NCBI RefSeq assembly: GCF_002979475.1
Contig: NZ_PCOY01000002.1
Coordinates: 427,135-491,134, forward strand
DNA: 64,000 bases
Source of the DNA: Microbacterium sp. MYb62
Lineage (GTDB): Bacteria > Actinomycetota > Actinomycetes > Actinomycetales > Microbacteriaceae
Direction of reading: 5' to 3'
Numbering within the stretch: position 1 is the stretch's first letter; every line of letters begins with the position of its first letter. The translations under genes and the position numbers were made by a program. Below are positions 43,023 to 51,667 of this stretch, one piece after another. The notes beneath the pieces were generated by a model. It ran no database searches, was not told the DNA's origin, and saw only the letters and a program-made list of their open reading frames with translations.

Positions 43023-43068
43023 TTGACTCCAGTTGGCTTAGCCACTTACTATTGTGGCTAAGCCAACT
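43023..43068 (+). promoter_or_regulatory. Promoter bracketed by a 15-bp inverted-repeat operator pair
   Basis: TTGACT (43023-43028), 18 bp, TACTAT (43047-43052). Arms 43031-43045 and 43054-43068 are perfect 15-bp reverse complements, each containing TGGC-N3-GCCA, on both sides of the -10. It is the most symmetrical copy of the cluster operator and should allow tight repression of the amidohydrolase 2 operon. Confidence 0.8.
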
Positions 43069-43163
43069 GTGACACGATTGCAGGACAAGACGATGATGTC
43101 GGCCCCGGCCTTCATCGATGCGCCCCTCGGGATCTCCGAGGAGGCAGAGGAGAGGAGAGCCGA

Positions 43164-44513
43164 ATGGGTGCACAGGCCATCGTGCTGCGCGGCGGAGACG
43201 TCGTCACCCTGGATGACGAGTCCACGCTGCGTCGGGGGACCGACGTCCGTGTCGAGGGTGATCGGATCGTCGCGATCGGTACGGACCTCGACACCGCCGG
43301 CGCGGAGGTGATCGATGCGCACGACGCCATCGTCGCCCCCGGGCTCGTCGACACGCACATCCACACCTGGCAGTACGCCATGCGCTCCGAGATGCAGCGC
43401 AAATGGGGCGAGAACTACCTGCGGGTGTTCCACCGGATCCGCGACGGCTACACGCCGCAGGACACCGGCGACGCCGCGCTCGCCGCCGCGTACGAGATGA
43501 TCGCGCACGGCGTGACCGGAGCGGTCGACTTCCTGCACGGCTCCAACGCCTCGACCGATCATCTGGAGGCCGCCGTCGACGCGCACCTGCGTGCCGGGCT
43601 GCGCACCGTCGTCCACTACGGCACCAACGCGCCGCCCGAGCGGGCGGACTTCGAGGAGGCGCGGCGGCGACGTCTCGACGGCCTGGTCGCGTTGCGCGCC
43701 CAGCCCAAGGTCGCCGACTCCGCCCTGGTCGACATCGGCATCGGTCTCCCCACGCCCAGCGACGACCTCTTCGAGACCTTCGTCTCCGAGATCGAGTTCG
43801 CCCGATCCATTGGCGCGCGGATGACGTTCCACCAGAACGTCGCCGGCGAGATCGCCCGGCTGCATGCGCGCGGCCTGCTCGGTCCGGACATCGTGTCCGG
43901 GCATTCCAACGCGATCACGGATCGGGAGCTGGACGCGATGGCGGAGACCGGCACCGTGCTCTCGGTGACGCCGGGTGCCGAGATGCTCTCCGGTCGCTCG
44001 ATGACGCCGACCAGACGCGGGGTGCAGCGCGGCGTGCGGGTCAGCTTCGGCGTCGACAGCGCGCTGTTCACGCCGCTCGACCTCCGCGCCGAGCTCAAGT
44101 CGATCTTCCTGGCCGTGACGTATCACGACGGCCAGGAGCTGCGCGATGCGGTGCGGATGCCGATCAACGCCGAACTGGACCCTCCGACCTTCACGTTCGA
44201 GGGCGTGCTGCGCGCCGGCAGCGTCGGTGGTGCGCACGGGATCGGGCTGGGCGACAGGCTCGGCACGGTCGAGGTCGGCTCTCTCGCCGACCTCGTCGTG
44301 ATCCGGCCGCGCGACGTCGACGGCGCACTCGCCGATCCCGCCGCCTATCTGGTGCTGGGAGCACCACCGGCGGAACAGGTCGAGACCGTGATCATCGGCG
44401 GCGAGGTGCGCAAGCGCGACGGCATCCTCGTCGGCATCGACGACGACGAGCTGCGCGAGACCGGGCGCCGCGTGCGCCGAAACGCCCTCGCCCTGCTGCA
44501 CGGCGCAGCCTGA
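43164..44513 (+). CDS. Amidohydrolase, ATZ/TRZ-like (2)
   Basis: Paralogue of amidohydrolase 1 (449 aa). Ligand motifs are DTHIHTWQ, FHQNVAGE, SGHSN and FGVDS; the conserved block EMQRKWGENYLRVFHRIRDG aligns with the first enzyme. The leader is about 105 nt with a GA-rich Shine-Dalgarno (GAGGAGAGGAGAG). First gene of an operon with a beta-hydroxyacid dehydrogenase and a crotonase. Probably hydrolyses a C-N bond of a cyclic or acyl substrate; actual substrate unknown. Confidence 0.88.
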   Translation: MGAQAIVLRGGDVVTLDDESTLRRGTDVRVEGDRIVAIGTDLDTAGAEVIDAHDAIVAPGLVDTHIHTWQYAMRSEMQRKWGENYLRVFHRIRDGYTPQDTGDAALAAAYEMIAHGVTGAVDFLHGSNASTDHLEAAVDAHLRAGLRTVVHYGTNAPPERADFEEARRRRLDGLVALRAQPKVADSALVDIGIGLPTPSDDLFETFVSEIEFARSIGARMTFHQNVAGEIARLHARGLLGPDIVSGHSNAITDRELDAMAETGTVLSVTPGAEMLSGRSMTPTRRGVQRGVRVSFGVDSALFTPLDLRAELKSIFLAVTYHDGQELRDAVRMPINAELDPPTFTFEGVLRAGSVGGAHGIGLGDRLGTVEVGSLADLVVIRPRDVDGALADPAAYLVLGAPPAEQVETVIIGGEVRKRDGILVGIDDDELRETGRRVRRNALALLHGAA

Positions 44514-44571
44514 CCGGCTTCGCCCCACGATTCCCCCGACACCACGACCGCATCCTGAAGGAGAACAAGAG

Positions 44572-45477
44572 ATGACTGACAACAGACCCACCATCGGCTG
44601 GCTCGGCGCGGGCCGGATGGGCTCGGTGATGATCACCCGCCTGCTGGAGAGCGGCTACGCGGTCGACGTGTGGAACCGCACCCGGTCCAAGGCCGAGGCC
44701 CTGGTCGACAAGGGCGCCACCGTCGCCGACACGGTCCAGGATCTGGCGAAGAACGACATCGTCTTCGTGATGGTCTCGACGCCGAAGGACCTCGAGCAGA
44801 TCGTCCTCGGCGACGGCGGCCTGCTCTCCGCCGAGGACCGGCCGCAGATCATCGTCGACTGCTCCACGGTGAACACCGAGGCCTCCGCCGCGGTGCGTGC
44901 AGCCGTCAACGAGGCCGGCGTGGGCTTTCTCGCCTCGCCGGTGAGCGGCAACCCGCACATGGTCGAGGGGGGAGAGGCGCTGTTCGTCGCCTCGGGGCCG
45001 CGCGAGGTCTTCGACCGCGCGGAGCCCGTGCTCGCCACGATCGGCAAGGCCGCGGTCTACGCGGGTGAGCAGGAGCAGGCGCGTCTGGTGAAGATCTGCC
45101 ACAACCTGTACCTGGGGCTCATCGTGCAGTCCATCAGCGAGGTCACGACCCTCGCCGAGAAGTCGGGGGTGGACCGTGCGGCCTTCCTCGAGTTCATGAA
45201 CAACACCGTGCTGGCGACGCCGTGGGTGACGCGCCGCACCGCCGACATGCTGTCGCTGGACTGGACGCCGACGTTCACCACGGAGCTCCTGCGCAAGGAC
45301 TTCGATCTCGGCCTCGCAGCCGCGCGCGCCGAAGAGGTCACGATGCCCCTCGCCGCGAGCGTGCTGCAGCTCATCCAGGCGGCGATCGGCCGCGGCTACC
45401 GCGACAAGGACTTCCTGTCGCTGTTCGAGGTGCAGGCGGCTTCGAGCGGCATGCACCTGGAGCCCCAGGGCGACTGA
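44572..45477 (+). CDS. Beta-hydroxyacid dehydrogenase (3-hydroxyisobutyrate dehydrogenase-like)
   Basis: NAD(P)-dependent dehydrogenase (301 aa). The N-terminal Rossmann motif is GWLGAGRMGSVMITRLL, followed by the VDCSTVN substrate segment, PVSGNPHMVEGG and the catalytic Lys in RLVKICHNLYLG (near 180). GAAGGAG precedes the ATG. It lies between an amidohydrolase and a crotonase in one operon, so it probably oxidises a hydroxyacid intermediate released by ring opening. Confidence 0.9.
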   Translation: MTDNRPTIGWLGAGRMGSVMITRLLESGYAVDVWNRTRSKAEALVDKGATVADTVQDLAKNDIVFVMVSTPKDLEQIVLGDGGLLSAEDRPQIIVDCSTVNTEASAAVRAAVNEAGVGFLASPVSGNPHMVEGGEALFVASGPREVFDRAEPVLATIGKAAVYAGEQEQARLVKICHNLYLGLIVQSISEVTTLAEKSGVDRAAFLEFMNNTVLATPWVTRRTADMLSLDWTPTFTTELLRKDFDLGLAAARAEEVTMPLAASVLQLIQAAIGRGYRDKDFLSLFEVQAASSGMHLEPQGD

Positions 45478-45528
45478 CCTCCGTGCGCACCGCGACGACG
45501 CGATGCGCGTGAATCGAAAGGAACACAC

Positions 45529-46389
45529 ATGTCACTGCAGGAATTCGTCGATCCTCCCCGGTTCGAGGACTACAGCGAGCAGTTCAAGGACTTCTTCCAC
45601 ATGGAGCGCCGCGACGACGGCGTGATCTGGGTCCAGCTGCACACCCTCGGCGGGCCGGTGCAGCTCAGCGTGCAGAATCACCGCGCGCTGGGACAGATGC
45701 TCAAGATCGTCGCCTCGGATCCGAAGAACGAGCTGATGATCCTGACCGGCACCGGCGACGAGTTCATGATGGACTCGGATCCGGAGGGGTTCGCCCTCGA
45801 GGAGGAGGACCTTCCCTACTGGGCGTACGAGTACGCGTACAAGGACGGGCGCATCAATGTGAGCTCGCTGGTCAACGACTTCGAGATCCCGACGATCGGC
45901 ATCCTGAACGGCCACGGCTTCCACTCCGAGATCGTGCTGATGTGCGACATCACCCTGATGGCGGAGGAGGCTCGTCTGTACGACCTTCACTACGACATCA
46001 GCTCGGTGCCCGGCGACGGGATCCACAACGCGTTCCAGGAGCTGCTCGGCACCAAGCGCGCCGCGTATGCGTTGCTGACGGGTGAGGCGATCGACGCGCC
46101 GACGGCGCTCGAGTACGGGATGGTCAACGAGATCCTTCCGCGCGAGGCTCTGCGCGAGCGCGCCTTCCGGATCGCCGACCACATCATGAAGCAGCCCAGG
46201 GTGACGCGCCGACTGACGACGCAGATCATCCGGCGTCCGTGGAAGCGGCGCGTGCTGGAGGACCTGGACGGCGGCTTCGGCATCCAGATGTTCGGGCACC
46301 TGGCGAAGCAGGCGTCGATCCATTCGAAGGATCACATCGCCGGCAACGGCACCTACGTCCGCGAGGGCCGTCGGAACAACTTCGACTGA
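45529..46389 (+). CDS. Crotonase-fold hydrolase, 6-oxocamphor hydrolase-like
   Basis: Enoyl-CoA hydratase superfamily protein (286 aa) that resembles Rhodococcus 6-oxocamphor hydrolase more than CoA-dependent crotonases. Matching elements are HSEIVLMCDITLMAEEA, the LHYDIS histidine, VPGDGIHNAF and LLTGEAIDAPTALEYGMVNE. In the camphor enzyme the equivalent two His and Asp cleave a cyclic beta-diketone by retro-Claisen hydrolysis. A C-C bond hydrolase without CoA is therefore plausible here (inference). Third gene of the operon. Confidence 0.82.
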   Translation: MSLQEFVDPPRFEDYSEQFKDFFHMERRDDGVIWVQLHTLGGPVQLSVQNHRALGQMLKIVASDPKNELMILTGTGDEFMMDSDPEGFALEEEDLPYWAYEYAYKDGRINVSSLVNDFEIPTIGILNGHGFHSEIVLMCDITLMAEEARLYDLHYDISSVPGDGIHNAFQELLGTKRAAYALLTGEAIDAPTALEYGMVNEILPREALRERAFRIADHIMKQPRVTRRLTTQIIRRPWKRRVLEDLDGGFGIQMFGHLAKQASIHSKDHIAGNGTYVREGRRNNFD

Positions 46390-46396
46390 CCCCGCG

Positions 46397-46430
46397 CCGG
46401 GGTCCCGCGCGTTTGACGCGGGGACCCCGG
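46397..46430 (+). terminator. Terminator-like hairpin after the crotonase gene
   Basis: CCGGGGTCCCGCG (46397-46409) pairs with 46417-46430 with one bulged G. The following promoter's -35 lies within this hairpin. Confidence 0.65.
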
Positions 46431-46451
46431 CGTCCTATAGTGGCTATGCCA
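46413..46451 (+). promoter_or_regulatory. Promoter and operator of binding-protein gene 3
   Basis: TTGACG (46413-46418), 17 bp, TATAGT (46436-46441), directly overlapped by TGGCTATGCCA (46441-46451) within the perfect AGTGGC-TAT-GCCACT palindrome. It heads the operon that encodes the transporter core. Confidence 0.8.
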
Positions 46452-46526
46452 CTTTGAGCACTCCGTACGGCATCCCCGTCCCCCACAGCTTTCACGTCCC
46501 GCAGCAACGACGCTTCAGGAGTCCCC

Positions 46527-48146
46527 ATGTCCGCTTCCGCACCCCGCGCCCCCCACCGGGTCAGCGCCCTCGCCGTCATCGCCGCCGGCGCGCTCGCGCT
46601 CACCGCATGCACACCCGCCGCGGACACGCCGCAGACGACGTCCGCCGCCGGAGAGATCGTCGACGGCGGCTCCCTCCGCGTCGGCATCCACGCCGAACCG
46701 GGCAATCTCGATCCGACGTTCGCCTCGACCTTCACCTCCGTGACCATCTACAACACGATGTGCGAGCTGCTCTACAACGTGGACGCCGACGGGGTGGTGT
46801 ATCCGCAGCTCGCCGCCGCGGCGCCCGAATTCGACGAGACCGGCACCGTGGTCACCGTCCCGCTGCGCGAAGGCGTCCTCTTCCAGGACGGCACCCCCTT
46901 CGACGCCGCCGCCGTGAAGGCGACGCTGGAGCGCAACCTCACTGCCGAGGGATCCCAGCGCACCAACGAGCTCGACGCGCTGGAGAGCGTGGAGGTCGTC
47001 GACGACCACACCGTGCGCATGCACCTCGACGAGCCCGTCGCGCAGGGCGTCTTCGACGTCATGTTCACGGATCGCGCCGGCATCATGCTCTCGCCGACGG
47101 CCTTCCAGGACGCCGCCGCCTTCGAACAGCACCCCGTCTGCGTCGGTCCCTTCGAGTTCGGCACCAGGGTCGCGCAGGACAGCGTGACACTCCTGGCCGA
47201 CGAGGAGTACTACGACAGCGCCCAGGTGCACCTCGACGAGATCATCTACAAGATCATCCCCGACACCAGCGTGCGGGCGACCAACCTCCTCTCCGGCGAC
47301 ATCGACGTCATGGAGAAGGCGGACGCGACCTCGCTCGCGGTCCTGGAGCCGGCGTCGGACGTGGTGGTCGAGCAGTTCCCGAGCATCGGCTACTACAACC
47401 TCGAGTTCAACGTCGGGAATGTGGGCGGCGCACCCGGGGATGCCGCCGACATCGACTCGCCCGTCGCCGCGGATGCCGCGCTCCGGCAGGCGCTCGCGCT
47501 CACGATCGATCGGGACGCGATCAACGCGGCCGTCTTCAGCGGTGCGTTCGAACCCGCCTGCGGATTCATGGCTCCGAGCAGCCCTCTGGCCAGCGACACC
47601 ACGCTCGCCTGCCCGGGGCCCGACATCGAGAAGGCGAAGGGGCTGGTGGCCGAGAGCGGTGTCGAGACGCCCATCCGCGTCGAGCTGATGATGAACCAGC
47701 AGCCGGAGTTCCGGCGCATGGGCGAGGTCATCCAGCAGATGGCCGCCGAGGCCGGTTTCGAGATCGTGCTCGACGTGCAGGAGTCGACCACGACCGTCGA
47801 CCGCGGCTACGGCGGCGACTTCCAGCTCTACATGAACACCTGGTCGGGCCGGATCGACCCGGATGCGAACATCAGCCTCTTCGCGATGAGCGACAGCCCC
47901 CGCAGCATGTCGAAGTACTCCGACCCCGAGGTGGACCGGCTGCTCATCGACGCCCGCTCCAGCAGCGATCAGGACGCCCGGATCGACGCGTACGACGAGA
48001 TCCAGCAGATCCTCGACGAGGACATGCCCTTCATCTACCTGATCCGCCCGACGAACATCGTCGGCATGGGCGAATCCGTCACCGGCGTCCGCTTCCGTCC
48101 GAACGGCAGCGTCGTCGTCGGCAACGCCGGATTCCTCTCCGAATAA
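46527..48146 (+). CDS. ABC transporter substrate-binding lipoprotein, family 5 (3)
   Basis: Third family-5 receptor (539 aa), more divergent than the other two. Lipobox ALTAC; GIHAEPGNLDPTFAS and TRVAQDSVTLLADEE mark the same subfamily. It heads the operon amidohydrolase-permease-permease-ATPase-ATPase-amidohydrolase and is the receptor most closely tied to the membrane complex. Divergence in the ligand region suggests a related but different ligand. Confidence 0.9.
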   Translation: MSASAPRAPHRVSALAVIAAGALALTACTPAADTPQTTSAAGEIVDGGSLRVGIHAEPGNLDPTFASTFTSVTIYNTMCELLYNVDADGVVYPQLAAAAPEFDETGTVVTVPLREGVLFQDGTPFDAAAVKATLERNLTAEGSQRTNELDALESVEVVDDHTVRMHLDEPVAQGVFDVMFTDRAGIMLSPTAFQDAAAFEQHPVCVGPFEFGTRVAQDSVTLLADEEYYDSAQVHLDEIIYKIIPDTSVRATNLLSGDIDVMEKADATSLAVLEPASDVVVEQFPSIGYYNLEFNVGNVGGAPGDAADIDSPVAADAALRQALALTIDRDAINAAVFSGAFEPACGFMAPSSPLASDTTLACPGPDIEKAKGLVAESGVETPIRVELMMNQQPEFRRMGEVIQQMAAEAGFEIVLDVQESTTTVDRGYGGDFQLYMNTWSGRIDPDANISLFAMSDSPRSMSKYSDPEVDRLLIDARSSSDQDARIDAYDEIQQILDEDMPFIYLIRPTNIVGMGESVTGVRFRPNGSVVVGNAGFLSE

Positions 48147-48168
48147 CCCCCTCAGAAAGGCCAAGACC

Positions 48169-49824
48169 ATGACCTCCGCAGTTCCGGACGCCGACCTCAT
48201 CCTCCGCAACGGTCTCATCAGCACACTCAGCTCGGACGACGCGGTTCCCGCCGAGACCACCGCGATCGCCATTCGAGGGGGATCGGTCCTCGCCGTCGGA
48301 AGCGACGCGGCCATGCAGGCGCATCGGGGAGCGGCCACGCGCGTCGTCGATCTGCACGGACGCCGGGTCGTCCCCGGTCTCATCGACTCGCACGTGCACT
48401 TCGTCCGCGCCGGACGCACCTGGAACGACGAGGTGCGCTGGGAGGACGTGTACGACCTCGCCGACGGGCTCGCCGCCATCTCCGCACGGGCCGCCGAGAT
48501 CGGACCGGGACGCTGGATCCGCGTGATCGGAGGATGGGACGAGCGCCAGTTCGCCGGGGGGCGCGGTCCCACCCGGGAAGAACTGGACGGGGCGGCCCCG
48601 CAGAACCCCGTGTACGTGCAGATGCAGTACACCTACGCCGTCTTCAACACCCGCGGGGTCGAGGAGCTCGGTCTCGACGAGGCCGGTGTCGCCGCCAGCC
48701 CCGACCCGCAGGGCTTCCAGCGCGATGCGGACGGTGCCCTCACCGGGCGCGGCGACGGCATGAAGCTGATGACCTGGTTCTACTCCCAGCTCCCCGCCCC
48801 GACCTTCGAGGAGCAGACCGCATCGACCGCGGCGCTGTCCATCGAGTTCGCGCGTCTCGGCATGACCGGCGCGATCGACGGCGGCGGCGTGAACACCGGC
48901 CCGAGTGCGTACGGCCCCATCCACGAGGCCTGGCGCCGCGGCGACCTCAAGACCAGGGTGCGCCTCTACAAGCACGCGACCGCCGAGGGCACGGAGGACG
49001 ACGACTACGCCGGCTACGTGCGATTCGAGCACCCGCGCTTCGGCGACGACCTGCTGCGGGTCAGCGGTATGGGAGAGGTCATCCTGTACCGCTCGCACGA
49101 CCGCATCGCCGAGCCGGGCGACATCTCCGATCAGGCGATGTCGGAGACGAAGGCCTATCTGCACGCCTTCGCCAAGGCCGGGTTCGCCGTGCAGGTGCAC
49201 GTGCACCAGCGGGAGTACTTCCTGCGTCTGCTCGACGTGATGGACGAGATCCACGCCGAGACGCCGATCGACGAGCTCCGCTGGGGGTTCGTGCACGCCG
49301 AGTCGACGTACGCAGAGGACATCCCCCGTCTGAAGCGGCTCGGGATCGGCATGATGTTCCAGTCGCTGCTGCGCCTGAACGGCGAAGAGGCGATCGCGGT
49401 GTGGGGCGAGGAGCGCGTCGCCCGCTCGCCCGAGCTCCGTGACATCCTCGACGCGGGGGTGCCGGTCGCCCTCGGATCCGACGCCATGCGCGTCGCCTCG
49501 TACAACCCCTGGTCGAGCCTGGAGTGGTTCCTCACGGGGCTGACCGTGACGGGAACGCCCACGCTGCTCGCCCCGCACCTGATCAGCCGGGAGGAGGCCC
49601 TGCGCGGCTACACCCACGGCGGCTCCTGGTTCACACACGAGGAGGACCTGCGCGGACGTCTCGTCCCCGGTCAGCTCGCCGACCTCGCCGTGCTCTCCGC
49701 GGACTACTTCACCATTCCGGTGGAGGAGGTGCGGCACATCACCTCCGCGCTCACACTGCTCAGCGGAGAGCCGATCTGGGACCCCGAGGGCCTCGTGCCC
49801 GCAGCCGAGCCGGGGCAGGGATGA
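48169..49824 (+). CDS. Amidohydrolase, YtcJ-like (Amidohydro_3) (3)
   Basis: Metallo-amidohydrolase (551 aa) of the YtcJ/N-substituted formamide deformylase branch. Ligand candidates are HxH in IDSHVHFVRAG, HxH in VQVHVHQREYF, the His in GFVHAES and the Asp in LGSDAMR. Where many relatives have a carbamylated Lys (VKxFxDG), this protein reads LRVSGMGEVIL, suggesting an Arg and a changed metal site. The stop overlaps the permease ATG by 4 nt, so enzyme and transporter are co-translated. Confidence 0.87.
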   Translation: MTSAVPDADLILRNGLISTLSSDDAVPAETTAIAIRGGSVLAVGSDAAMQAHRGAATRVVDLHGRRVVPGLIDSHVHFVRAGRTWNDEVRWEDVYDLADGLAAISARAAEIGPGRWIRVIGGWDERQFAGGRGPTREELDGAAPQNPVYVQMQYTYAVFNTRGVEELGLDEAGVAASPDPQGFQRDADGALTGRGDGMKLMTWFYSQLPAPTFEEQTASTAALSIEFARLGMTGAIDGGGVNTGPSAYGPIHEAWRRGDLKTRVRLYKHATAEGTEDDDYAGYVRFEHPRFGDDLLRVSGMGEVILYRSHDRIAEPGDISDQAMSETKAYLHAFAKAGFAVQVHVHQREYFLRLLDVMDEIHAETPIDELRWGFVHAESTYAEDIPRLKRLGIGMMFQSLLRLNGEEAIAVWGEERVARSPELRDILDAGVPVALGSDAMRVASYNPWSSLEWFLTGLTVTGTPTLLAPHLISREEALRGYTHGGSWFTHEEDLRGRLVPGQLADLAVLSADYFTIPVEEVRHITSALTLLSGEPIWDPEGLVPAAEPGQG

Positions 49825-50777
49825 TCGGCTTCATCCTCAACCGCACCGGCCAGGCGCTGATCACGCTCCTGCTGGCCGTCGTCGTCGTGTTCCTCGGCGT
49901 CCGGGCACTGCCCGGCGACGCGGCGACGGCGATGGCCGGGCAGGACGGCGACCCCGCCTCGATCGAGGCGATCCGCCAGCTCTACGGTCTGGATCAGCCG
50001 CTGCCCGTGCAGTTCGTCCGCTATCTGGGACAGCTGGTCCAGGGCGACCTCGGCCGCTCCACCTCCAGCGGCGTCCCTGTGACGGAGGTGATCAGTCGAG
50101 CCCTCCCGGTCACGGTCGAGCTGGCGCTGCTCTCCATGATCGTCGCGGTCGTCGTCGGCATCCTGTTCGGGATCCTGGCGGCGGTGCGCCAGGGCAAGCC
50201 CGCCGAGTGGCTCGTCAACGCCGCAGCCCTGCTGGGACTGTCCGTCCCCAGCTTCTGGCTCGGCCTCATGGCGATCCTGCTGTTCTCGGTCGTTCTCGGG
50301 TGGCTCCCCGCCTCCGGTTTCGTCCCGATGTCGGAGAGCGTCTACGAGAACCTCGAGCACATGATCATGCCGTCGATCATCCTCGGCACCGGCATGGCGG
50401 CCGTGATCATCCGGCAGACGAGAGCGGCCATGCTCGAATCGCTCAGCGCCGACTACATGCGCACGGCCAAGGCCAAGGGGCTCGCGCCCGGGGAGACCGT
50501 GTTCCGGCACGCGCTGCGCAACAGCCTCATCTCGGTCGTCACGATCATCGGCCTCCAGCTGGGCTTCCTGATCTCCGGTGCCGTCGTCACCGAGCAGGTG
50601 TTCGTGATCCCCGGCCTGGGCAAGCTCACCCTCGATGCCATCTTCACCCGCGACTATCCGTTGATCCAGGGGGTCATCCTGGTGGTCGCGGCCGGATACA
50701 TCCTGATCAACCTGCTGACCGACGTCGTCTACTCGGTCATCGATCCCCGTATCCGCGTTCGAGGAGAGGCCCACTGA
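49821..50777 (+). CDS. Peptide/nickel-type ABC permease (DppB-like)
   Basis: First permease (318 aa) with six membrane helices. N-terminal FILNRTGQALITLLLAVVVVFLGVRALPGD is typical of DppB/OppB, and the EAA loop DYMRTAKAKGLAPGETVFRHALRN contacts the ATPases. Overlaps both neighbours (ATGA, TGATG). Serves, by inference, all three binding proteins of the cluster. Confidence 0.93.
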   Translation: MIGFILNRTGQALITLLLAVVVVFLGVRALPGDAATAMAGQDGDPASIEAIRQLYGLDQPLPVQFVRYLGQLVQGDLGRSTSSGVPVTEVISRALPVTVELALLSMIVAVVVGILFGILAAVRQGKPAEWLVNAAALLGLSVPSFWLGLMAILLFSVVLGWLPASGFVPMSESVYENLEHMIMPSIILGTGMAAVIIRQTRAAMLESLSADYMRTAKAKGLAPGETVFRHALRNSLISVVTIIGLQLGFLISGAVVTEQVFVIPGLGKLTLDAIFTRDYPLIQGVILVVAAGYILINLLTDVVYSVIDPRIRVRGEAH

Positions 50778-51667
50778 TGAGCCTGACCACACCCATTCCC
50801 CGCCCCGTCGCACCCGCGCGGGCGAAGCGGGCGGCGCGCTGGCGGGTCCTGCGCACCGCACTGCAGCGTCCTTCGGGACTCGTCGGGCTGATCCTCGCGA
50901 TCCTCATGGTGATGATCGGGGTGCTCGCCCCGATCATCGCGCCGGCTTCGCCGGAGGCCACCGACTTCGGGGCGCTGCTGCAGCCCCCGTCGTTCGCCCA
51001 CCTGTTCGGCACCGACGAACTCGGCCGCGATCAGCTCTCGCGCGTGATGTACGGCATCGGCGCCTCCGTGCAGATCGGCCTGCTGTCCGTGCTCCTCGCC
51101 GCGCTCGTCGGCGTCCCGCTCGGACTGATCGCCGGCTACTACCCGAAGCTCGACTCGCCCATCGCGCGCTTCCTCGACGTCATGCTCGCGTTCCCGAACC
51201 TGATCCTCGCGGTCGGGCTCGCCGCGATCCTGGGACCGAGCGCCACCAACGCCATGATCGCCCTCGCCGTCGGCGGCATCCCCGGATTCGCCCGCGTGAT
51301 CCGCGGCGAGGTGTTCCGGTTGCGCGGACTCGACTTCGTCCAGTCCGCCGTCGCGGCCGGTGCGGGCGACGGACGCGTGCTGTTCCGGCACATCCTGCCG
51401 AACGCCTCGAGCGCCCTCCTCGTGCAGATCACGGTGTCGATCCCGCACGCCGTGCTGGGCGAGGCGGCGCTGTCGTTCCTCGGACTCGGAATCCGCCCGC
51501 CGGCTCCTTCGCTGGGAACCATGCTGTCGAACGCGCAGCCGTTCCTGCAGACCGGACCGTGGATGGCGGTCTTCCCCGGACTCACCATCATCCTCATCAC
51601 CCTCGCATTCAACCTCTTCGGCGACGCGATGCGCGACGCCCTGGACCCGAAGGGACGCAGACGATGA
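50777..51667 (+). CDS. Peptide/nickel-type ABC permease (DppC-like)
   Basis: Second permease (296 aa). It has the cytoplasmic N-terminus of DppC proteins, then HLFGTDELGRDQLSRVMYG and the EAA-type loop GLDFVQSAVAAGAGDGRVLFRHILPN. The C-terminus ends GDAMRDALDPKGRR, as usual. Overlaps the ATPase gene by 4 nt. Confidence 0.93.
   Translation: MSLTTPIPRPVAPARAKRAARWRVLRTALQRPSGLVGLILAILMVMIGVLAPIIAPASPEATDFGALLQPPSFAHLFGTDELGRDQLSRVMYGIGASVQIGLLSVLLAALVGVPLGLIAGYYPKLDSPIARFLDVMLAFPNLILAVGLAAILGPSATNAMIALAVGGIPGFARVIRGEVFRLRGLDFVQSAVAAGAGDGRVLFRHILPNASSALLVQITVSIPHAVLGEAALSFLGLGIRPPAPSLGTMLSNAQPFLQTGPWMAVFPGLTIILITLAFNLFGDAMRDALDPKGRRR

Noticed and set aside
43054..43311. 85-codon frame (MAKPTV...) starting in the operator before amidohydrolase 2
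   Set aside because: The start lies before the predicted transcription start and the frame overlaps the amidohydrolase start; the MAKP similarity to the frame at 39960 comes from the shared operator sequence.
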